Source: Hymenobacter latericoloratus (GTDB lineage Bacteria; Bacteroidota; Bacteroidia; Cytophagales; Hymenobacteraceae). Taken from it: 64,000 bases of DNA. The stretch is from NCBI RefSeq assembly GCF_014199535.1, contig NZ_JACHNV010000001.1, positions 806,001 to 870,000 of the forward strand. Direction: 5' to 3'. Under the pieces are notes generated by a model that made no database searches, was not told where the DNA came from, and saw only the letters and a program-made list of their open reading frames with translations. This document shows, one piece after another, positions 52,683 to 61,605 of this stretch (the stretch's first letter is position 1; every line of letters starts with the position of its first letter). Position numbers and translations under genes: made by a program.

Positions 52683-53411
52683 TCAGAACCGGTTGAGCCG
52701 CTGGAATACCTCACGCTGGTAGGTTTGGCCAATTGGAATGTGCTTGTCGTCGAGAATAACGGTGTTGTCCTCAATGGTTTGTACCCGCTTCAGATTAACG
52801 ATGAAAGAGCGGTGCACCCGCACGAACAAGGAAGCCGGGAATTTCTCCTCCACAGCCCGCATGGTGCTGTACACAATCAGCTTGCTCTTAGCCGTAACAA
52901 TGTGCACGTAGTCGCCGAGGGCCTCCACGTAGCGCACCTCATCAAACAGAACCTTTACCAGCTTGCTATCTACCTTTACGAAGGTGAATTGCGTGTTGGT
53001 CGGCGCCTCAATCGTATCAAGCGCCGGGTTGAGGCGTGCTTCGGAAGCGGCAAGAGCTTTCTGGGCGGCCTGCAGAAAGCGGGCGTAGCTGATGGGTTTT
53101 ACCACGTAGTCCAGTACCTCATGCTCGAAGGCTTCTACGGCGTAGCTCTTGCTGCTGGTAATCAGGATGACGAGCGGCGGGTGCTGCAGGGTGCGCAGCA
53201 AATCCAATCCCGACATTAGGGGCATTTCCACGTCCAGAAACAGCAGGTCGATGGGCTGGGTGCGCAGCACTTCGGCGGCGGCAATGGCACTGTCGCAGCT
53301 GCCGGCGTGCACCAGGAAAGGCGTGCTGGCTACGCAGTTTTCAACAATCTGCAGGGCCAACGGGTCATCATCAACAACTAGGCAGCGCAGGGGGGGAGCA
53401 GTTTCAGCCAT
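52683..53411 (-). CDS. LytTR-family response regulator
   Basis: The 242-residue protein has a receiver domain (about 8-125), with DDD at 14-16, phospho-acceptor Asp60 in FLDVEMPLMSGLD, and Lys105. A LytTR DNA-binding domain (about 138-240) has YVEALGDYVHIVTAKSKLIV and the RVHRSFIVNLKRV motif. It regulates transcription when phosphorylated. The kinase is surely the hybrid histidine kinase upstream, 41 bp away. A consensus -7 box (CAAAggTA, 53417-53424) lies just before the ATG at 53411 and would give an almost leaderless mRNA; it may be coincidental. Confidence 0.93.
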   Translation of the reverse strand: MAETAPPLRCLVVDDDPLALQIVENCVASTPFLVHAGSCDSAIAAAEVLRTQPIDLLFLDVEMPLMSGLDLLRTLQHPPLVILITSSKSYAVEAFEHEVLDYVVKPISYARFLQAAQKALAASEARLNPALDTIEAPTNTQFTFVKVDSKLVKVLFDEVRYVEALGDYVHIVTAKSKLIVYSTMRAVEEKFPASLFVRVHRSFIVNLKRVQTIEDNTVILDDKHIPIGQTYQREVFQRLNRF

Positions 53412-53452
53412 AACGTCAAAGGTACAGGTCAACCCGAAAAAAGCCTATAGTT

Positions 53453-56400
53453 TTACGCCGGAGTGTGCGGCAGCCGCAGCCGTAGCAGAGGATATAAGCC
53501 GGTGAGCTGCTGCTGCATAAGTGCCAGCTGCGGAGCCAGCGCAGCGGGCAAACTTCCGCGCCGGCCCTCCTGCTCCAGCTGTTCCAGCTGCTGCGTGAGA
53601 GGCTCCACCCCAAAATACGCTACCTGCCCTTTCAGCTTATGAGCTACCGCCGCCAGCTCGGCCCCCGAGGTGGCGCTCAGCAGCTGAGCAGCCAGCAGGG
53701 GCGCCTGCGTCAGAAACGTCCGGACAATCTGCTGCACGAAGCTTTCGTTGCCGCTCGCCAACTCTTCCAGTAGGCTCCAGTCGGGCTGCGGGGGTAGGGG
53801 GCCGGGGGAAGCGGGCGTCGGGGCCACCTCCGGCGGGCTTGGCGCCGCGGGCGGCTGCGGAGCCGGGGTCCGGCCCGTGAAATACGCCAGGCGGGCATAG
53901 AGCACGGCCGGGTCAAACGGCTTGGCCAGGGTATCGTTCATGCCGGCTTGCAGGGCCAGGGCGCGGTCTTCGGGCAGGGCCGAGGCCGTCAGGCCGATGA
54001 GGGGTAGGCGCCTACTGTCCGGAAACAGCAGGCGCAGCTGGCGGGCAGCCTCATACCCATCCATTTCGGGCATCTGTACGTCAAGCAGCACCGCATCAAA
54101 AGGCTGCTGCTGAGCGGCCTCCACGGCCAGACGGCCGTTGGCGGCAATGGTTACCCGCACGTTCCAGGCTTCTAGGGTTTTGCGGGCCACCAGCTGGTTC
54201 AGGTCGTTGTCTTCGGCCACCAGCACCTGCAGGGCAGGCTCGAAGGGAGCCAGGAAAGCAGCCGTTTCGGGCCGGACGCTGGCCTCATCGGCGGGCAGGC
54301 AGGGAATTTCAAACCAGAAGGTAGAGCCCTGGCCTTCCGTGCTTTCTACCCACATGCGGCCCCCGTGCAGGTGCACCAGGTTCCGGGCAATGCTCAGGCC
54401 CAGGCCCGTACCGCCAAACTGCCGGGTAGTGCTGGCATTGGCCTGGGAGAAGTCCTCGAAAATGGCCTCCAGCTTACTGGCAGCAATGCCGATGCCGGTA
54501 TCCTGCACGGCAAAGCGGAGGCGGGGCAGCTCCGCATCGGGTACCACTGCTACGCGCAGCCCAATTTCTCCCCGTGTGGTGAACTTCACGGCGTTGCCGA
54601 CAAGATTTACCAGCACCTGATTCAGCCGCACCGAGTCGCCGAAGATGGCGGCCGGGACCTCCGGGGCTACCTCGGTGCGCAAGCGCAGGCCTTTGGCTTC
54701 CGTGGCGAAGGCAAACAGGCGGCTTACCCGCTCCACCAACTCCGGCAGGCGGAAGGGCGCCTGTTCCAACGTCAGTTTGCCGGCCTCCATTTTCGAGGAG
54801 TCCAGAATATCGTTGATGATGACCAGCAGATTCTGCGACGAGGACTGAATGGCCTCCAGGTATTCGCCTTGCTCGCTGCTCACGGGGGTATTGCGCAGCA
54901 GGTGGGTCAGGCCGATAACCGCATTCATGGGCGTGCGGATTTCGTGGCTCATGTTGGCCAGAAACTGTGCCTTGGCCCGGCGCGAAGCCTCCGCCGCATC
55001 CCGGGCCACGCGCAAATCGGCGTTGATCTGCTCTATTTCGGCTTTTTGCTGGCGCAGCTCGGCGGTTCGCTCGCGCACGGTGGTTTCCAGCTGCAGCTTC
55101 TGGCGGCGCAGGGTCAGCTCCCTACCCCGCACCACGGCCCAAACGCCCGCTCCGGCTGTCAGCAGGCCCAGGGCGGCAAACCACCCGGTGCGCCAGAAAG
55201 GGGTAGCAATGCTGAACGAAGTAGCCACGGGCTCCGACCAGGGGCCGTGTTCCCCTAACCGGGCGCGAACCTCGAATATATACTGGCCGGCATCCAGCCG
55301 CGGAAACTGCGCCTCGCCCACGATAGTGGGGGTGCTCCATTCCTCCTGATAGCCCCGCAGGCGGTATTGGTACTGCATACCGGCCCGGCCCGGCAGCAGG
55401 CTGACGCCCCGAAACCGGAAACTGACCCGGTGCCGGGTGGCCGACAGCTCGCCCAGCTGGTGCGGCGGGCGGGCGGCCCCATCTACCTCGCTGAGCAGCA
55501 AAGCCGGCTGAGGTGCGGCCGCGGTTGGTAACAGGTCCGGCTCATCGGTACGCAGGCGCAGCAGGCCCGTACGGGTTTTAAGCCAGAGGCAATAGTCGTC
55601 CCAGGCTGCAGCGGCCTGGGGTAGCAGGTCGCGCACCAGGGGGTTGTCGGGGAGGGTAGCGGGCGCAAAACGCCCGCCGGAATCGGCAAAACTGACAGCG
55701 TTGCGGTGAACTACGACTATCCTTTCCCGTCGCGGATCATTGTTATAGCCGCCGTGGTAACTAGTGCCCCAGCGTACGGGTAGCAAGGCATAGCAATACG
55801 GGGAAGCCAGGCCTTGGGGGGTGCTGTACGTCTGAAACCGGCCGTTGGTGTAACAGAGTACGCCCCGGCCTTCTGTTCCAATCCAGACGCGGCCCGCATC
55901 GTCCGTCAGTAGGGCCGAAACATCGATGCCGCCCTCCGCAAAACGGTGATAGTAGAACCGGCCGTTACGCCATACAGCCAGCCCGGTATCGTGAGTGCCA
56001 ATCCAGACGGCCCCGGTAGTATCAGCCGTAAGCGCATAAATGGTATTATGCAGTAAGCCATTGGCCGTGGTGAAGTGCTGGGCTGGCCGGGTGGAGTCGG
56101 CCGGTAAGCGGTAAACCCCATCCAGGGCCGTGCCTACCCACAAGTCGCCGTTGGGATGCTGAGTTAGGGCGGTTACCGCCAGGTTGGCGGGCACCCGCCG
56201 AACCAGGCGCGGGTGGGCCAGCTTGTTCTGGGCAACCTGCTCCTCCACCTGCCAGAGGCCGTGTCCGGTGGTGCCGGCCCAGATGGTGAAAGGTGCCGGT
56301 TTTCTGAGGCGTTTCTTGAAAACTCGCTCTGCTCGTTGGGTAAAAGAGGGCAGCAGCACGGTGGGGGCGTAAGGCAGGCGTTCCGTGAGCCGCCTAACCG

Positions 56401-57106
56401 CAGAACCTGCTTTCGCCCCCCGGCCCAGAATGGCGAAATAGCCATCGGACAATCCGCCAAGGCCAGCCGCGTTGCTGCCCAACGAGGTCAGCTCAGGAGA
56501 TGATGCGGGAAAAAACGTTACCTGCCGGTCTGACCAGCGCCACAGGCCCTGGCCGGCGGTGCCAATCCAGAGGTTATGCTCCCGGTCGGGCAATACGCAT
56601 TGCACTACAGTGCCCGACGGCAGTAAGTGCTGCAAGTTAAAAGACGGTTCAAAACCGGGTGGCTCAACTATGGTGGAAGGAGACTTTCCGTACTCTCTGA
56701 ACGCAGTATCGGGCGGCAGTATGCCGGTGTGTGGGCGCAGGGGAGCAGTTGCCGCCTCAGCTGGTGTCAGCCGTTGAAACCGCCGTCCGGTCCAGCGGGA
56801 CACGCCGCCCTGGTAGTGCCCTACCCACGGCTGACCGGTGCGTGGGTGCACGTATAGCTTGGTCACGAAGTTCTCGGCCAACCCCTCTTTCGTAGTAAAC
56901 GTGACGAACTCCGTACCATCGAAGCGCACCAGACCTTCGGCGGTGCCAATCCAGAGGTAGCCGGCGCGGTCCTGGGCCAGGGCGTAGATGAACGGCTGGG
57001 GCAGCCCCTCGGCCGCCCCGAACTGCTTCAGGAACCGCTGACTCGGGCGCAGTTGAGCCGTGGCAACGTGGGTAAAAAAGAGCAGAAGAAGCAGTACGCG
57101 GCGCAT
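53453..57106 (-). CDS. Hybrid two-component kinase with sensor propeller, HisKA, HATPase, receiver and Hpt
   Basis: The 1217-residue protein has the signal peptide MRRVLLLLLFFTHVATA, then a two-component-regulator propeller (about 20-540) with at least seven WIGT-like blades (for example YLWIGTAEGLVRFDG, LWIGTAGQGLWRW, VWIGTHDTGLAVW). A Y_Y_Y domain (about 570-640) and one transmembrane helix (about 650-670) follow. In the cytoplasm are HisKA with His721 (FLANMSHEIRTPMN), HATPase, a receiver with Asp1009 (LLDVQMPEMDG) and an Hpt domain with His1156 (AHKLKG). The proline-rich linker before Hpt lies near 1100-1130. It is an internal relay; the LytTR protein just downstream is the likely output. 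Confidence 0.94.
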   Translation of the reverse strand: MRRVLLLLLFFTHVATAQLRPSQRFLKQFGAAEGLPQPFIYALAQDRAGYLWIGTAEGLVRFDGTEFVTFTTKEGLAENFVTKLYVHPRTGQPWVGHYQGGVSRWTGRRFQRLTPAEAATAPLRPHTGILPPDTAFREYGKSPSTIVEPPGFEPSFNLQHLLPSGTVVQCVLPDREHNLWIGTAGQGLWRWSDRQVTFFPASSPELTSLGSNAAGLGGLSDGYFAILGRGAKAGSAVRRLTERLPYAPTVLLPSFTQRAERVFKKRLRKPAPFTIWAGTTGHGLWQVEEQVAQNKLAHPRLVRRVPANLAVTALTQHPNGDLWVGTALDGVYRLPADSTRPAQHFTTANGLLHNTIYALTADTTGAVWIGTHDTGLAVWRNGRFYYHRFAEGGIDVSALLTDDAGRVWIGTEGRGVLCYTNGRFQTYSTPQGLASPYCYALLPVRWGTSYHGGYNNDPRRERIVVVHRNAVSFADSGGRFAPATLPDNPLVRDLLPQAAAAWDDYCLWLKTRTGLLRLRTDEPDLLPTAAAPQPALLLSEVDGAARPPHQLGELSATRHRVSFRFRGVSLLPGRAGMQYQYRLRGYQEEWSTPTIVGEAQFPRLDAGQYIFEVRARLGEHGPWSEPVATSFSIATPFWRTGWFAALGLLTAGAGVWAVVRGRELTLRRQKLQLETTVRERTAELRQQKAEIEQINADLRVARDAAEASRRAKAQFLANMSHEIRTPMNAVIGLTHLLRNTPVSSEQGEYLEAIQSSSQNLLVIINDILDSSKMEAGKLTLEQAPFRLPELVERVSRLFAFATEAKGLRLRTEVAPEVPAAIFGDSVRLNQVLVNLVGNAVKFTTRGEIGLRVAVVPDAELPRLRFAVQDTGIGIAASKLEAIFEDFSQANASTTRQFGGTGLGLSIARNLVHLHGGRMWVESTEGQGSTFWFEIPCLPADEASVRPETAAFLAPFEPALQVLVAEDNDLNQLVARKTLEAWNVRVTIAANGRLAVEAAQQQPFDAVLLDVQMPEMDGYEAARQLRLLFPDSRRLPLIGLTASALPEDRALALQAGMNDTLAKPFDPAVLYARLAYFTGRTPAPQPPAAPSPPEVAPTPASPGPLPPQPDWSLLEELASGNESFVQQIVRTFLTQAPLLAAQLLSATSGAELAAVAHKLKGQVAYFGVEPLTQQLEQLEQEGRRGSLPAALAPQLALMQQQLTGLYPLLRLRLPHTPA

Positions 57107-57278
57107 CACGAGGGGCAAGATACTGCGGCCGGCCTGGCCGGCCCGGCTTCCTCGGTGGACGCCTGCGTCCAGACGCTTAACCAGGTATTTAGCCTGCGGA
57201 GGGCCCACCCGTCTGCCAAACCGTTGCAAAACAGCTCGGCGGACCGGTAGGCCCTCCGTGGAAACCGTCGCCGAAACC

Positions 57279-59318
57279 TTACTTGCCCGTTACCTTAAAC
57301 TCGGTGCGGCGGTTGAGCTGCCGGCCCGTTGCGGTGGTGTTGGTGGCTACCGGCTGCGTATCGGCGTACCCAAACGAGGTCAGGCGGGCCTTGTCGATGC
57401 CTTTGGTTACCAGATAATCCACTACGGCCTGGGCCCGGCGCTGGGAGAGGTCCTTGTTGAACTCGGCTTTACCTACGTTATCCGTGTGGCCCGAAATTTC
57501 CAGGCGCAGCGCCGGGGTTTCCGCCAGCAGCTTCTGCAGCCGCTCCAGCTCGCCGGTGCTTTCCTTGCGCAGCGTAGCCTTCCCCGTATCGAAGAAGATG
57601 TTGTTGAGCACGACTTTCACCCCCACGTCCAGCTTCTTGAGGGCAATATTTTTCACCACCTCCGAATACGCGGCGCCGGCCGGCAAATCGAAATTTTCGG
57701 AGTGGAACAGGTAGCCGTCTTTCCGCACTACAATACCGTAGTTCACGCCCGAAGGCAGCGACACCAGGTAGCGCCCCGACTGCGCGTTGCTCTGGAACGA
57801 AGCAATAATCTGGTTCAGGGAGTTGTCAATAACATCAATGGTAGCCTCGGTGGGCTGCTTGCTGGCTTCTTCCGTTACTACCCCCTTCAGAATGGTAACC
57901 TGAGCCGAGGCAATGGCCACGGGCGGCGCCAACAGCGTTTCCTTTACCGGCTGCACCCTGGAGGCCAGCAGTTGGTCTTCCTGGCTGAGCAGGGGCGGCT
58001 TCTCGGGGCCCAGGAAGGTAATCTGGTAGATGTCCTTGGAGCCCAGCCCGTCGTCGCGGAAGGAGGAGTAGTAGCCGTGGCGGCCCGAGGCAGAAATCAC
58101 GAAGAACACGTCGTCGTCGGGGGTGTTGATGGGCCAGCCCAGGTTTTCCGGGGCGCTCCACCTGCCATTCTGGTACACCGACTTAAAGATGTCGTAGCCG
58201 CCCATGGAGTTGTGTCCTTCCGAGGAGAAGTACATGGTTTTGCCATCGGGGTGCAGAAATACACCCTCCTCGCCGTACTGGGTATTAATCACGGAGCCCA
58301 GGTTCACGGCCGGCCCGCGACCTTCCATTTCAATCCGGTAGATGTCGCGCCCGCCCAAGCCGCCTTCCTTATCGGTCACGAAGTAGAGGCTGCGCCCGTC
58401 GGGGGTGTAGGCCGCCGACGACTCGTGGGCCTTGGAGTTGATGCGGGAGCCCAGCCGCTGGGGCTTGCGCCACTCCGCGCCGCGCAGGTTGGCCTCGTGC
58501 AGGTCGCCGCCGTTATCCTCCAGGTACACCAGCAGACGCTGCCCGTCGGGCGAGAGGCCCACGGTAGCATCGTGGCCCTCCGTATTTACGGACTCGCCCA
58601 GGTTGCGGGCATCCACCCAGTTGCCTTGGGTAGTGCGGGTGCTGGTGTAAATGTCCTCGAAGAAGCCCCCGGTTTCCGGGTCTTTCTGGCCGCCCGTAGA
58701 GGCCGGCCGGCGCGAGGTGAACAGAATCACCGATTCGTCGGCGGTGATGACGGGGCCATACTCGGGGTAGGGCGAGTTCACGCCGGGGCCGGCGTTGTCA
58801 ATGAAGACGCGGCTGGGTTTGGCGGCCAGCTTGCGGCCATTCTCGCACTCCCGGATTTTTTTTTGAATATCCTGCGTGAAACCGGCCGTGTTTTTGGCCC
58901 CGCCCGCGGGGGTAGCGCGCTTGTACTCGGCAATGGCCTCGTCCCACTTGGCATTCAGGTGCAGGCCCCGGCCCAGCAGGTAATGAATGCGCGGGTCCAC
59001 GTCGGGGCTGAGCTGGTAGGCCTTCTGCAAATACTCCAACGCCCGGGGCTTAAAGCCCGAATGCAGGTAGCAGTCCCCGATTTTGAGGTTGAGCTGGGCG
59101 TTATTGGGGTTGAACTTCTGGGCGGCCAGGTAATGCGGGAGGGCCTGCTCGTAGCGCGGCGGGTCTAGGTCATAGAACTCGTCGCCGGTCTTTATTTCCT
59201 TCTGCGCGGTTTTCAGCCCCTCCTTATCGTTGCCGAACCGGTCTTTGCTGAACTCCACGTTCTGGGCCGAAGCCGCCGTAGTGGCAAGCAACAGGAAGGC
59301 GAGTAGATATATATGCAT
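57279..59318 (-). CDS. PorE-like OmpA-family protein with TPR and propeller
   Basis: The 679-residue protein has a signal peptide (MHIYLLAFLLLATTAASA), a TPR-like region (about 50-150), a PD40/WD40-type propeller (about 180-460) with GHDATVGLSPDGQRLLVY and DKEGGLGGRDIYRIE, a carboxypeptidase-regulatory-like domain (about 475-560) and an OmpA C-terminal domain (about 570-679) with NNIFFDTGKATL and SGHTDNVGKAEFNK. This exact order is that of PorE, the peptidoglycan-binding periplasmic part of the type 9 secretion system. It may be PorE itself or a close paralogue. No other T9SS gene is in view. Confidence 0.88.
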   Translation of the reverse strand: MHIYLLAFLLLATTAASAQNVEFSKDRFGNDKEGLKTAQKEIKTGDEFYDLDPPRYEQALPHYLAAQKFNPNNAQLNLKIGDCYLHSGFKPRALEYLQKAYQLSPDVDPRIHYLLGRGLHLNAKWDEAIAEYKRATPAGGAKNTAGFTQDIQKKIRECENGRKLAAKPSRVFIDNAGPGVNSPYPEYGPVITADESVILFTSRRPASTGGQKDPETGGFFEDIYTSTRTTQGNWVDARNLGESVNTEGHDATVGLSPDGQRLLVYLEDNGGDLHEANLRGAEWRKPQRLGSRINSKAHESSAAYTPDGRSLYFVTDKEGGLGGRDIYRIEMEGRGPAVNLGSVINTQYGEEGVFLHPDGKTMYFSSEGHNSMGGYDIFKSVYQNGRWSAPENLGWPINTPDDDVFFVISASGRHGYYSSFRDDGLGSKDIYQITFLGPEKPPLLSQEDQLLASRVQPVKETLLAPPVAIASAQVTILKGVVTEEASKQPTEATIDVIDNSLNQIIASFQSNAQSGRYLVSLPSGVNYGIVVRKDGYLFHSENFDLPAGAAYSEVVKNIALKKLDVGVKVVLNNIFFDTGKATLRKESTGELERLQKLLAETPALRLEISGHTDNVGKAEFNKDLSQRRAQAVVDYLVTKGIDKARLTSFGYADTQPVATNTTATGRQLNRRTEFKVTGK

Positions 59319-59341
59319 CGTAGTTGTTCTGGCGGTTTTGG

Positions 59342-59386
59342 CCCGCAGAGGGCGCGGTGTTTTTCGCAGAGGGCGCCGAGGGGCGC
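59342..59386. repeat. GCAGAGGGC family repeat, half copy
   Basis: The bases CCCGCAGAGGGCGCGGTGTT followed by TTTCGCAGAGGGCGCCGAGG match one arm of the palindrome at 7754-7832. It lies between the TPR gene and the OmpA gene. Confidence 0.7.
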
Positions 59387-59388
59387 GC

Positions 59389-60453
59389 TTACTCGGCGCC
59401 ACAGCCGGAGTTGGCGGCGTGAGCGTTGCCGATTTCCAGGCCCAACTCAGCGGCTTTGCGCCAGTCCTGGCAGGCAGCATCAGAAAGACGCAGCATTTCG
59501 CGGGCGTGGCCCCGGTTAAGGTAAGCCTCGGCATACTGCGGGTTCAGGCCCAGGGCTTTGGTAGCGTCGGCTTCGGCGCGCTTGTAGTCTTCCAGCTTCA
59601 AGTAGGCGGCGGCCCGGTTGTTCCAGGCGAAGGCGTAGCCCGCATCCAGCGCCACGGCCCGGCTGAAATCCTCGGCGGCACCTTTGTAGTCGCCCTGCTC
59701 GTAGCGGGTGCTGCCGCGGTTGGTATAGGCCAGGGCATTGTCCTGTTTTTTGGTCAGGTACTCGTTGTAGTCCTGGAGGGCCCCTTTCAGGTCGCCGGCG
59801 CGGCGGCGGGTAGCGGCTCGGTTCAGCAGGGCCGGCAGGAGTTCCGGCTGCAGCTTAAGCGCCTGGGTATAATCCTGAATGGCGGCGGGCAGGTTGTCCA
59901 GCTGGCGCTGGGTGCTACCCCGGTCGTGCCAGGCGTAGGCGTAGGTAGGGTCGGCCTTGATGGCGGCGTCGAAATCGGCTTTGGCCCCCTGGTAATCGGC
60001 TTTTTCGAAGCGCAGGGCTCCGTGGTAGTACCAGGCCGGGGCATAGTCGGGCTTCAACTCAGCGGCTTTACCGTAGTCCTGTTCGGCTTCGGCGGACTGC
60101 TTCAGTGCTTCCCGGGCCTGGGCCCGGCCAAAGTAAAACCCAAAGGTGGTGGGGTCAAGCTTGATGGCCTGGTCGTAATCCTGCACTGCCGGCTGAAAAT
60201 CTTTCAGCTCGTAGCGAACCGCGGCGCGGTTGTAATAGGCCTTGGCGAAATCAGGCTTGGCCGCCAGGGCCCGGTCGAAATCCTGCAGGGCTGCCCGGTA
60301 GCTTTTCTGGTTAAACTTGGCCACGCCGCTGTTGTAGAGCTTCTCGGCCAGTTGGGCCGGGGGCAGGGTAGTGGCCCGCACGGTATCTACCTGGGCTAGC
60401 GCTGCCGGGGTCGTCAGCAGCAAAGCAGCCGGTAAAAGGATGATCTTTCGCAT
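59389..60453 (-). CDS. Exported tetratricopeptide-repeat protein
   Basis: The 354-residue protein has the signal peptide MRKIILLPAALLLTTPAALA, then eight to nine TPR units of 34 residues (about 35-335), such as AKAYYNRAAVRYELKDFQPA and AYTNRGSTRYEQGDYKGAAE. A short tail with two cysteines ends the protein. Probably a periplasmic scaffold; the partner is unknown. It lies 71 bp upstream of the PorE-like gene on the same strand, so a common role at the cell envelope is possible. Confidence 0.9.
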   Translation of the reverse strand: MRKIILLPAALLLTTPAALAQVDTVRATTLPPAQLAEKLYNSGVAKFNQKSYRAALQDFDRALAAKPDFAKAYYNRAAVRYELKDFQPAVQDYDQAIKLDPTTFGFYFGRAQAREALKQSAEAEQDYGKAAELKPDYAPAWYYHGALRFEKADYQGAKADFDAAIKADPTYAYAWHDRGSTQRQLDNLPAAIQDYTQALKLQPELLPALLNRAATRRRAGDLKGALQDYNEYLTKKQDNALAYTNRGSTRYEQGDYKGAAEDFSRAVALDAGYAFAWNNRAAAYLKLEDYKRAEADATKALGLNPQYAEAYLNRGHAREMLRLSDAACQDWRKAAELGLEIGNAHAANSGCGAE

Positions 60454-60602
60454 TGCATACCGCCGATTTCAGAGGCGCGGGATAAATATAATTTTAATTG
60501 CGCAATAAGCAGCAAATCAGCTTGATGAATACGCAATGCTATAATTTTATCAAGACGTAATAGGCTCGGCGGCAAGGGGCCGCCGCTGTTCTGCGGGCCC
60601 GG

Positions 60603-60896
60603 TTAGGCCGGCAACTGGGTCCGGGCTAACTCCTCCCATTCGCGCCGCAGCGTACCGGTAAACACCGGCCGGCCAGCACGGCGGTACCAGTAAGCAGCAT
60701 TACCCAGGTCGCCCTCCTGGCGGTGCAGAAACGCGTGGAGCCAGTTTTGCAGCGGGTCGTGCTCGTTATCCTGGGCAATGTCGTGGGCCTGGTGCCATTC
60801 GTCGCGGCCGGCGTGCCAAAGCGCCAGTAGCAGCGGCGAGAGGCCAGTGGGCGGGGCAGGCTGGGTTTGGGAGGCAAGAAATTCGGCGTAGGTCAT
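60603..60896 (-). CDS. Small conserved protein of unknown function
   Basis: The product has 97 residues. The core reads LLALWHAGRDEWHQAHDIAQ, then NWLHAFLHRQEGDLGNAAYW with a conserved YRRAGR, a pattern I associate with a small uncharacterised family found in several phyla. It looks soluble and helical. The frame is open to 61061, but MTYAEFLASQ at 60896 is the natural start. No partner is evident. Confidence 0.82.
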   Translation of the reverse strand: MTYAEFLASQTQPAPPTGLSPLLLALWHAGRDEWHQAHDIAQDNEHDPLQNWLHAFLHRQEGDLGNAAYWYRRAGRPVFTGTLRREWEELARTQLPA

Positions 60897-61017
60897 GGCA
60901 ATAACAGGCAGTATGCGAACAGCTGTAGCAATTCTCGGACCAGGGCGGTGGCCGGTAAACTTCCGGGACCCAATGATAGTTATACAAGCCAACTGCGCCA
61001 GTGCGGCGGCGGTTGCG

Positions 61018-61025
61018 TAATTTTG
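61018..61025 (+). promoter_or_regulatory. -7 promoter box of the bacilliredoxin gene
   Basis: TAatTTTG is an exact TAnnTTTG match 57 bp before the ATG. Confidence 0.65.
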
Positions 61026-61082
61026 TTGTGCCGCCGGCTTTTTGCCGCCGGAAAAGTTCACCTTAAAGCCTAGCTTTCACCT

Positions 61083-61505
61083 ATGGCCACGTATCCTGAA
61101 TACATGGTAGCGCCGATTCGCCAGGACCTCGTTGAGGCCGGTTTCGAGCAGCTGATGACCCCCGAAGAAGTTGATTCCGTGCTCACCGAGCAGAGCGGTA
61201 CCGTGCTGGTGGCCGTAAACTCGGTGTGCGGCTGCGCGGCCGCCAAAGCCCGCCCGGCCCTGAAAATGGCCGTTTCCAGCTCCGATAAGAAGCCCGCCAA
61301 ACTGGTAACGGTGTTTGCCGGCATGGAAACCGAAGCCGTAGCCAAGGCCCGGGAGCACATGCTACCCTACCCCCCCAGCAGCCCCTGCATTGCCCTGTTC
61401 AAAGACGGTGAGCTGGTGCACATGATTGAGCGCTACCACATTGAAGGCAACGACCTGATGCGCATCGTCAATAACCTGCAGGGCGCTTTCGAAGAGTACT
61501 GCTAG
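61083..61505 (+). CDS. Bacilliredoxin (BrxA/BrxB, YphP/YqiW family)
   Basis: The 140-residue thioredoxin-like protein has the characteristic CGC site at 49-51 in NSVCGCAAAKARPAL. In Firmicutes these proteins remove bacillithiol from oxidised proteins; family members in Bacteroidota suggest that a bacillithiol-like thiol may be present, but that is inference. The segment PYPPSSPCIALFKDGELVHMIERY near 97-120 and the C-terminal cysteine complete the family pattern. It is monocistronic. Confidence 0.93.
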   Translation: MATYPEYMVAPIRQDLVEAGFEQLMTPEEVDSVLTEQSGTVLVAVNSVCGCAAAKARPALKMAVSSSDKKPAKLVTVFAGMETEAVAKAREHMLPYPPSSPCIALFKDGELVHMIERYHIEGNDLMRIVNNLQGAFEEYC

Positions 61506-61545
61506 CTCGCCCCGGACTTTACTTCGTACGGAAGTCCGAGCTACA

Positions 61546-61585
61546 GAAAAAGCCCGCCGAAACTCAGGTTTCGGCGGGCTTTTTC
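61546..61585. terminator. Bidirectional terminator between convergent genes
   Basis: There is an 18-bp perfect stem (61546-61563 with 61568-61585) and a 4-nt loop. It has five A and five T at the feet, so it can end both the bacilliredoxin (plus) and the carbamoyltransferase (minus). A weaker palindrome around CGGACTT/AAGTCCG (61503-61542) precedes it. Confidence 0.92.
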
Positions 61586-61605
61586 GGGTTTCAATTCGTG
61601 GCTTC

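Noticed and set aside
57060..59168. 702-codon open frame on the plus strand
   Set aside because: It is antisense to the PorE-like OmpA gene and the kinase start; composition is that of a shadow frame, with no promoter or domain.
59230..60399. 389-codon frame on the plus strand
   Set aside because: It is antisense to the TPR gene, repeating the 34-residue periodicity of the real protein in a shifted frame.
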